From: Rudaea sp.
GTDB lineage: Bacteria > Pseudomonadota > Gammaproteobacteria > Xanthomonadales > Rhodanobacteraceae
Direction: 5' to 3'
NCBI GenBank assembly: GCA_025451955.1
Contig: JANWJJ010000133.1
Coordinates: 1-38,594, forward strand
Length of the DNA stretch: 38,594 nt
Position numbers and translations under genes: made by a program. Shown here piece by piece: positions 17,684-26,900 of this stretch; the stretch's first letter is position 1; each line of letters begins with the position of its first letter. The notes under the pieces are model-generated. The model was not told the origin of the DNA and did no database searches. It saw only the letters and a list, made by a program, of their open reading frames with translations.

Positions 17684-20644
17684 ATGTACCGATATCGAGC
17701 ATTCCTTGCGATAGCGCTTTTGTTCATCGGCTTTTCCGTTTGCGCACAGACAGATGGGGCGATCCGGCTGATCGCCTTGGGCTACCAGCATGCCTGCGCT
17801 ATCACGCAGTCGTCGGCGCTGTACTGCTGGGGCGGGAATAAATTCGGCCAGGTCGGCAATGGCAAGGCGAGCGCCGATGTTGCTGCACCGACATTGATCT
17901 TTCCCGATGGCGTGACCGCCGTGTCTACCGGTTGGGACGAAACGTGCGCGATCATGCGTGGCGCCTTGTGGTGCTGGGGCGATAACGCAAATGATCGGAT
18001 CGGCGCGGGGCCGGGGCTAAATAAATACATCGACAAGCCGAGGATGATTTTCTCGAAAGACGTAACTTTCGTGACGATCTCGCGCGACTCCCCCCAGCTT
18101 GAGCACAGTTGTGCGATTGTCGCCGGCGCATTGCGCTGTTGGGGTTGGGCCTATGCCAACAAGCCGGTGGAAATCATCCATGCAGGCGTGACCGCGGTGG
18201 ATTTGAACCCGAACGGCGATTGCGCAGTCGCGAATGGCGCGCTGGATTGCTGGACGGAGCAAGGGCTGCAATCGCCGGAATACCACATCGACATTCCGAA
18301 AACGGCGCCGACTGTAGTCATGCCCGCAGGTGTTACCGCTGTTGCGGTGGGCAACTTTCACCGCTGCGCCATCGTGCGCGGTGCGTTGTGGTGCCGGGGA
18401 CAAAACAGTGCTGGAGAAATCGGCAACGGTGTGAAAGGCAGCTACGTCGACAAGCCGATTCGTGTCATCGATTCCGGCGTCACTGCGGTCGTGGTGACGA
18501 ACGAGGCTTCACACACCTGCGCTATCGCGAACGGCGCGCTGCTGTGCTGGGGCCTCAACTTTCATGGATGGATCGACCCGGCGCATTACGAGATGAATCT
18601 GTTGCCGCCGAAAAGCCGCATCGGCCAACACGCCGGTCATGGCAAGCACGGCACTCTCGATAGTGCGTCGTCGCGCTACGATGTGCTGACGCCAAAAACG
18701 ATGATCGCATCCGGAGTGACGGCAATCGCGGAAGGCGCAAACGGAAATTTGTGCGTCGTGGTCGACGCCAAACTGCGCTGTCGCGGTTTCCAGCGCAATC
18801 CGCAGTGGCTTGGTTGGCCGGATTTGTATACCGGCGGCTTGCCGTTCGACGTCGGGATCGGCGACATCGACGCCATCGGCCCAGACACCCCGGCGAGACT
18901 GGCAGCGCAGGAAACGCGCGCGTTGGACAGCCTCGTGCCGAAGGTGGCGAAGGCGTTGCAGGGCGCGCTGATTTCCGATGGACAAAATGTCTTCAAGGTC
19001 TTTCAGGTCGATGTGAAGGTGAACAAAGACCAACGTTTTCCGAAGATCGAACCACATATCGATGCGATTCCGCTCTATCGCATCCTTCACGATGGCGATG
19101 CGGTTCTGCCCGATGGGGACGGCGCGTTGGCCTTCCGTGCGGCGCTCGCGAAAGACGCGACTTGCGGAGACGCCAGCAATGTCGATGGCGACTATGCCGG
19201 GTATGCGTGGATGTCGGGCGGAGCCTATGGGCTCTACCTGCAAACCGGCGATTATTTCACCCGCCGAGGAGATGCCTTGCATGATCTGACGCCGTTGTCG
19301 CCGCTGCTTTTCAACGACTGGCCGGAGGGCGTCGCATTCTCGCGCAAAGCTGTACGTGCCACTGATGATGTATTTCGCAAATTCAATGCCTGCGCCGATG
19401 CGATTCAGCGAGAATGGTCGCAGCAGCCATTCTCGGCGATCAGCGTTGGCGCGGATTACGACACTTCGGCCAAGACGGCCGACGGCAGCAACACCGACGA
19501 CGGCAACACAAATCTGTCTTGGGGAACCGCCGTCTCGCCGCGCATCGGCGGCGTGTGGTACAGCGATTCTGGAGGCACGGATAACCGCGTCATCGTGAAG
19601 CCGAAACGCTACGCCGAGCAGGCCGATTTCCACGTCGATGCCAGTACGGTCGGCATGATGCGCTGTGGCTGGGCGTGGTTGTCCAAGTGGAAGCAAGGCG
19701 AGACGCTGCCGTGGAAACTCGCGCGTAATGGCTCGCAATTCTCATTACCCGAATGGGTGCGCGACCAGATGGATGCTGAACTTCCGGTATTCCCCCGGTA
19801 CACGTCAGAGGAGTTGCAGCGTGCGGCCGCGGCAATACCCGAATTTGCAGGGTTGAAAGATCCGGTTCAGGGTTGCAAGCCCGCCGTCTGGGGCGACAAA
19901 TTCACGATCTACTATCGTTCGAGGCCGGTAGAACGCCTCTACGTCAAGGATCCGCGTACTCCTGATGCGGATTCCGGTGAGCCGCCGAATCCGGCGTTGC
20001 GTCTGGCCAGTTATGCGGGCGTCGGGGTACTTCCGAAGTATGCGGTATCCAAACCGTGGCCGGGCGATCCGTCGCGCACCATCGTTGCATTGGCGCTACC
20101 TGAAGAAAGCGCCGGTAACGCGGACAACGAAGACGCGCAATCTTTCGCTCTCGAACTGCTGGTGATGAAAACCGGCAGCGGCGAAGTCATTCAGCGCTAT
20201 CACGAAGACAACGCCTTTGCCTCCGACGCTTTCGAGTTCGATGGCATTGCTCTGGACACCGCCGATTACGCCGTGAAGTCGAGCATTCGCGCGATCGGCG
20301 TGCGTGCCAGTTACGATCACAGCGGTGCCTCCAGTGCCGATCAAACGACGCTGCGATTATTTCTTCCCAAGGGCCGCAGCCTGAAGTCCTTGCTCGCGCC
20401 GCTGGTAGTGTCGTCCGACAGCGGAGAGGGACAGTCGGATTGCAGCAGCGACAGTTCGCGGAGCGTGAGCACTGTCGCAATCGGCAAGACATTTACGCAC
20501 GGCTACGCCGACTTGATCGTGCGCGAGAATACGACCTCAAGCAAAACGGAGAACTGCAAGGAAACGCATTCCGCATCGACGAAGGTGTGGACTCTTCGTT
20601 TTGACGGCCGCCAGTATCCGGTGCCGCCGGACTTGGCGCGGTAA
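17684..20644 (+). CDS. Exported RCC1-repeat protein with a large uncharacterised C-terminal region
   Basis: Signal peptide MYRYRAFLAIALLFIGFSVCAQ; repeated HACAI...YCWGGNKFGQVGNG / CAIMRGALWCWGDN / CAIVRGALWCRGQNSAGEIGNG blades. Confidence 0.85.
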   Translation: MYRYRAFLAIALLFIGFSVCAQTDGAIRLIALGYQHACAITQSSALYCWGGNKFGQVGNGKASADVAAPTLIFPDGVTAVSTGWDETCAIMRGALWCWGDNANDRIGAGPGLNKYIDKPRMIFSKDVTFVTISRDSPQLEHSCAIVAGALRCWGWAYANKPVEIIHAGVTAVDLNPNGDCAVANGALDCWTEQGLQSPEYHIDIPKTAPTVVMPAGVTAVAVGNFHRCAIVRGALWCRGQNSAGEIGNGVKGSYVDKPIRVIDSGVTAVVVTNEASHTCAIANGALLCWGLNFHGWIDPAHYEMNLLPPKSRIGQHAGHGKHGTLDSASSRYDVLTPKTMIASGVTAIAEGANGNLCVVVDAKLRCRGFQRNPQWLGWPDLYTGGLPFDVGIGDIDAIGPDTPARLAAQETRALDSLVPKVAKALQGALISDGQNVFKVFQVDVKVNKDQRFPKIEPHIDAIPLYRILHDGDAVLPDGDGALAFRAALAKDATCGDASNVDGDYAGYAWMSGGAYGLYLQTGDYFTRRGDALHDLTPLSPLLFNDWPEGVAFSRKAVRATDDVFRKFNACADAIQREWSQQPFSAISVGADYDTSAKTADGSNTDDGNTNLSWGTAVSPRIGGVWYSDSGGTDNRVIVKPKRYAEQADFHVDASTVGMMRCGWAWLSKWKQGETLPWKLARNGSQFSLPEWVRDQMDAELPVFPRYTSEELQRAAAAIPEFAGLKDPVQGCKPAVWGDKFTIYYRSRPVERLYVKDPRTPDADSGEPPNPALRLASYAGVGVLPKYAVSKPWPGDPSRTIVALALPEESAGNADNEDAQSFALELLVMKTGSGEVIQRYHEDNAFASDAFEFDGIALDTADYAVKSSIRAIGVRASYDHSGASSADQTTLRLFLPKGRSLKSLLAPLVVSSDSGEGQSDCSSDSSRSVSTVAIGKTFTHGYADLIVRENTTSSKTENCKETHSASTKVWTLRFDGRQYPVPPDLAR

Positions 20645-20898
20645 CGCGGGCGAGTCGAATCACGCCTCAAGCGACGCCAAATCGCCCTTCGTCTCCAGCC
20701 ACTCCCTGCGGACACAGGCGCCTTGGCAATGTTTGAGGAAACAGCATAAGACATCCCGGCAGTATGTGATTCGGTGTGCTTGTGCTGGTTATCAGGGATT
20801 TGATACTGTGCGCGCCCGCGACTGTGGAGGGTGCAGTCGGGATCGGCGGAAAAATTGGCAATGACAACATTCGGCGGCAATACGCGCCAAGGCTATCG

Positions 20899-20926
20899 TT
20901 GTGCGGCAATTTCAGTAAAGTATAAA
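20899..20926 (+). promoter_or_regulatory. Candidate sigma70-like promoter of the Rhs gene
   Basis: TTGTGC - 16 nt - TATAAA in an AT-rich island upstream of the ATG at 20978. Confidence 0.35.
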
Positions 20927-20977
20927 AAGCAAGAAAGCAATACATAACGCGGTTCAACATTTTTAGGGAAATTCACC

Positions 20978-23900
20978 ATGCTCCGACTGCTGCGCAACGG
21001 TTTGTTCGTCCTTGCCTGTTTGTTGATACAGACGCTGTTCGTTCACGGCGTACACGCCCAGAGCAACACTATCGGCTTTCCGTCCTCCACGCAGTGTCCA
21101 ACCACGGCGCCGTCACTCAAGAGCGGCACGAATCCCGGGTTTCCGGGTTCGTGGTGGAATCCGAGCCGCTACGGCACCGGTTGGGATGTCTATTTCAGCG
21201 GCAACCCGAACCAGCTCGTCATGTTCTGGCTGACGTACAACGCTAATCATCAGCCTGTATGGTTGTTCAATGGTGGCAACACCACGCTGCAAACGGCGGC
21301 CAACGGCGCCAAGGAATTCTGGTCGCCGTTGTATCAGGTGAACCAGGTCTTGGGGACGACCAATACGACGACAGCGCAAGTGGGGCAGGTGGCGATCGTG
21401 TTCGTGCCCGGTTCGACGACGGTGGCGGCGATTCGTTGGCAATGGAATTCCGTATCGCCGACGGCCCATTACGACGAGTGCATCTACGATTTCTTTCACG
21501 GCGCGGCACCGGCAACAGTCGTCGGAAGTGCCGCGGTCAACGAAAGTTATACAGGTAGCTGGTACAACCCGAACCAAGCCGGTTGGGGTCTGGATGTCAG
21601 CGTCGGTACCTACGCAAATGGCAACACGTACGAGATCGACAACGCTCTGCTCTACGACAAGTCGGGTAATCCGGTCTGGTTGGAGGGCTCGATGGCAAAC
21701 CCGACAACGACCGCGACGACCGCCACGCTGGCTTACAACACTGCCAATTATGCGGTGAACACTGCCTGCAGCAAGAGTAACTGCGTCACCTCCAAAGCCG
21801 GTGGCTCGGTAACGCGCAATTTCATCAGCAGCCAGAGCGGCTATGCAACGATCGCCACCAGTGTAACAACGCCCGATATGGTGACTTGGCCGAATTCGCC
21901 CTACTCGACGGGCTCGGTGAACATTGTCAAACTCACCGATTACGACTTGGTAGCGGTGGATCAAACCAACTGCCAGGTGTCTCCGGGGCAGACGTGTCCG
22001 GTGGCCGTCTCGTGGTCCAGTCATCTGTCCACCGCACTGGTCTACCGACGTTATCTGAACACGGGCATTCTGTCCGCGACGCCCATCGCCAGCACCGCCA
22101 ACGGCCAGTACACCGACAATCTGGCGGCCGGTGCGGATGTGCAGTACGAAATGCACAACGGCGCCGCCACCGCGGCCTTGCTGTACACCTCAGCCGAGGT
22201 GAAGGTAACGCAAGGTGCAGGTTTGGCACCTTTGCCTTCGCCGGTCGCCGATAGTTTACCCGCCTCCGATGCCTCGACAGGAACAATGGCGGGTCAAGCC
22301 GGCACCAGTGGCGGTGCGGCGACGTATACGGTGCCGATCGTGGTGCCGCCGGGCCGCGCCGGCATGCAGCCGTCGTTGTCTCTCAATTACAACAGTCGCA
22401 GCGGCAATGGTGTGATGGGCTTGGGCTGGTCAATTTCGGGTCTGAGTTCCATTCACCGTTGCCCGCAAACACCGGAACAGGACGGCCAGACACTGGGCGT
22501 GGCGTACACCGACAACGATCGACTGTGCTTGGACGGACAACGCCTGGTAACGGTTTCCGGTTCGTATGGCCAGTCCGGCGCGCACTACCGGACCGAGGTG
22601 GACAGCTATGCCGACATCATCCAATACGGTGCCGATCTGCAAAGCGGTTCGACGTACTTCGTTGTGCAGGAGCGCGATGGCCGACTGTTGACCTACGGCC
22701 AACTGTCAAGCGCACAGGTCGCGCCCAGCAACGGTCCGGTCGATGCATCAGGGAGACCGATTCCTCTGAGTTGGCTTGTACAGCAGATCCAGGACCGCGT
22801 CGGCAACAACGAAGTCTACGCATATACCAACGAAGGGTACGGCGAAGTGCTGTTGTCCACGGTGACGTACACCGGCTTCGGCACGACGGCGGGCAACCGC
22901 ACGGTGACCTTCGCCTACCAGCCGCGCACCAACATCAGCGACGTTAATGATGTGTCGTCGAGCTACCTGGCCGGCGGTCTGACGATGCAGACGCAGGCTC
23001 TGGCCTCGGTAACGACGGCGGTGGCCGGCAGCACGGTGCGCATATACACGCCGAGCTACGCGGCAGCAAAATACAGTGGTCGATTGACCATGACCTCGAT
23101 GCAGGAGTGCGGGGGGGGGACGTGCCATCCAGCGACCCAGTTCAGATACAACGATGGCGCGCTGGATTATTCCTTTGGCACCCTGAACCCGATCAACCAA
23201 ACTCTGTCGGGGTTGGGTGTGCAGACGACGAGTGTCACGCCGATCGCGGATCTCGATGGCGATGGGGTGCGTGAGTATGCCGTCACGGCATCGAAGCAAA
23301 CCGATGACGTGCTGTATACATACCTCGCCCAGATTTTCGCGAACAGTGCGGTGCAAAGCGTGGTGGACCTCACGGGCACGCCGTTCGAGAATTCGCTGCA
23401 GTTTTATACCGACGTGGATGGCGATGGCCGCGCCAAGCTCATCTTGCTCCCACAGTTGCCCCCCGGTACGACGACTCCGGTAAGCGGTGTCGTGTCATTT
23501 GGCGTCTGGAATGGTCCGCGCGGTGTGCCGGCGTCCGCCTTGGTGCCGGCTTCGGGCAGCCCGGCGCAAAATTTTGCCGCACTGTTCACGACCGTGAGTT
23601 CGAATATCCCGGTCACTTCCGGCGACCAGGTTTACGCCGCCGACATGAATGGTGATGGCAAGATGGACATTGTTGTCGTGCACGCCGATCCATACTGCAA
23701 TCAGGAACCCTACGCCACCGGCACGGGCACTGGCGTCTTCGTCTATCTCAACGCCATGACCGGCCCGTTAACCGCTGGGCAGACCGCGATGTTTACACCG
23801 TCGCCCGTACAGCCGCTGGGGCTGGGATCGCTACCACAGCCGTCGGGATTGCTATTTTGCCTGAACAAGACTGACACGGATCCGACTACTGGGGCGACCG

Positions 23901-26900
23901 GTTTGGCCTATCAAACGATCGACCACATCGCGGATTTCAACGGCGATGGGCTTCCGGATTTTTACATCACCTATACGGTCAGTCTCCAGGCCGGCAACGG
24001 CAGTTCGACGCAATTCGATAGCATCCGCGAGACCAATGTCGCGCCCGGTGGTACGTTAAGCGTGACCTCGAAAGGCTGTACAGATATCGGTCTGACGACC
24101 ACGCAGTGCCTGTATTCCCAAACCCCTGGCACGACCACGGTGGTCCACTGGATGGATGTCAACGGCGACGGTCTTGAAGATTTCGTGCAAGCCGGGCTCG
24201 GAGGCACCTGGCAGGGCACTTGGCATGTGAATCTCAATCACGGCGGAACTCTCGGTGCAACGATAGATACCGGAAGCAGCGCCGGATTGGACACCACGTA
24301 CAACAATCAAGGGTTCCGTTACGCCGGCAAGACGCCGATGATGGATGTGGATGGTGACGGCAAGCCCGATTTGCTGACGCCGTCGGTGACGAAGGGATTT
24401 GCGCTGAAGATGTGCACCATGACGAAAGTGGCGCCGCTGGCATCAGGCGATTGTGCCACCGGAACCATTGCCGCATCGCCAAGCGGAGTTGTGCCTGCGG
24501 TTGCAGGAAACGGCCAATGTGTGGCGTATGCATGTCCTGAGGAACCCGGTTCAACGGTCTCCAGCATGCCGAAAAATGGCGACACCCAAGTCGGTTATTC
24601 CTATGCATGGAATGATGAGCAAAGCGCCACGCATCCAGCCGCGGGCCTGTATACGTCGCAAAACTTTGCGGGCGCACAAAACGATTTCAGTGCCTACCAC
24701 CTGGACATGCTCAAGTTTGTCCAGACCGGCGCGGCCGCTTTCACGGTGCAGACGATTCCGACAACCCTCGTATCCAGTTTGAACAACGGCGGGTCCGGTG
24801 GAACCGCCGACGATGTCAGCGGTAACGGTCTGGTGAGCCTCTTGACACCGATCGGTTGCCCCGCTCACGCGGTGAGCATCTCCACCTCACAAGGCGGAGG
24901 CACTCTTTATTATGGTGCCTGCGGGGTGGTCGGTGATGGAACGCACGGTCCGGCGACCATGCCCGACGGAACGGCCACCTCTACCTTCGAGCCGAAATTC
25001 ATCGCCGGCAGCCCGCCAACCATCAACACCACGTCGATCCTGTACGGCAATCTGAACCAGGGTGTGGTCCGCACTAGCGCCATCGCGCAAAGTGCGCGTA
25101 CCGAAGGGATGCCCGCCGGTGCGTATCTGGGTCCTATCTTCCCCGGTTTGCTCAATAGCGTGGTCGACGGCTTGGGCGACTCCGCGGGATGGGGCTATGG
25201 ATCGCTCGCCTTGGGAATGACGATCTGCCGTGATGGCATTCCGGGGTACAGCATCGGGCCGGTCACGAATACGGCGACGTGTCAGGTAACGGGAACAGGT
25301 GGCCTCGTCGATCATCGGAACTACTACTTCAGCAGTTCCATGCCGGTCGTCATGGGCATGGTGCAAAGCAATGGTATCGGCGGGTTGACCGGTGCCCGCA
25401 GCGCGATCTACGGCTACAACCAGGCGATGTACAACCACTATGGACGTGGCTTTGAAGGGTTCAATCAAATCATCGCCGAGAGCGGTAATGCGAGTGAAAA
25501 TCGTCAGACGACCACGATTACCACCTATAACCAGGAATTTCCGCTGATCGGCAAGGTGGCCTGCGTGCATACACTCGTCCCCGGCTCGGGCACGACCAAC
25601 TCCGTGCAGTGTCTGGGCGCGACGACACAAGCAAAAGGCCAGGTGGTTCGAGCTGAAACCGATAACTACCAGTGCGCCACCGACACCAACGGTGCGCTCA
25701 GCGGGTTTGGAACCTGTCCGCAGGGCAATACCCTGACGCCATTGCCGACCGGCACGGTCGCGTTCCAGCCGGTGCTGTCATCGCAGGCGGTGCTGCAATC
25801 GGATCTGAACTCAGGCGGCGCGGTTAGCCACGCCGATACGACCGATACCTGGGACAACTACGGCAACCTGACCAATCAAACGGTGACGCGCGGCGACGAT
25901 GCGACCGGCGGCCAGTTCGTCTTCAGCGCCACTACGCAGACCAGTAACCTCTTCGATCCGCCGAACACCGGCACGTGGTGGGTGAACGAGCTTCAGACCA
26001 GCACGGTGACCAGCAGCATGGTCTACGCTTCCGGCCACACGCCGCCGTCCGGCGCCGGGCCGCTGACGCAAACGCTGACGACGGGCTACACCTGGAACGC
26101 GGACCGCACGCCGGCGACGAAGACGGTGCAGGCCGGCGCCGCGAATCAGCAATCGACGACGACGTACGCGTATCCGGCAATGAGTTACGGATTACCGAGT
26201 TCCGTGATGGCAAACGCCCCCGAGCTGACTCCGCCGCTCAGCCCCACGCGCACGATGAGCTATACCTATACCAGCGACGGTTATTTCGTGTTGACTACGA
26301 CCAATGCGAAAAACCAGGCCACGACGACGACCCACGAAACCAACGATGGCCAAGTGCTGACGGCCACCGATCCGAATGGCGTCCAGGTGGTGACGACGTA
26401 CGATCCCTTCGGCCGCGCTACGCAAATCCGGCACTTCGGCGGTACCGGTACATTCGAGTCGCCGGTGCAAATTGCCTATACCCGCTGCGCCGGCAGTTGC
26501 GCCGGCGGTTATGCCGAGGACGGCAACGAGGCCAACGCCGCGTATCGCGTCACCACGGTGCAGGCCGGGTATCCGACGCAAGTGGCGTGGTACGACCTGC
26601 TGGGGAGGCCGATCAAGACGGCTGCGCGCGGCTATACCGGCACGTTCGTGGAGACGCGCACCGATTACGACGACATGGGTACGGTGGCGGAGAAGTTCGC
26701 GCCGTTCTATTCTGGCTCGGCGCAGTACTTCACCGCGTGGCTGTACGACGCACTGAACCGGCCGACGGTGAAGACGTCTCCGGCCAGCGAGATGGATCCG
26801 ACGCACGGCAACTTCGTGACGGACTATTCCTACAGTGGCCGCACCACGGCCATCGTGACCCACGCGGCGAACGTGACCTGCCCGGGCACGGCGAGCAATC

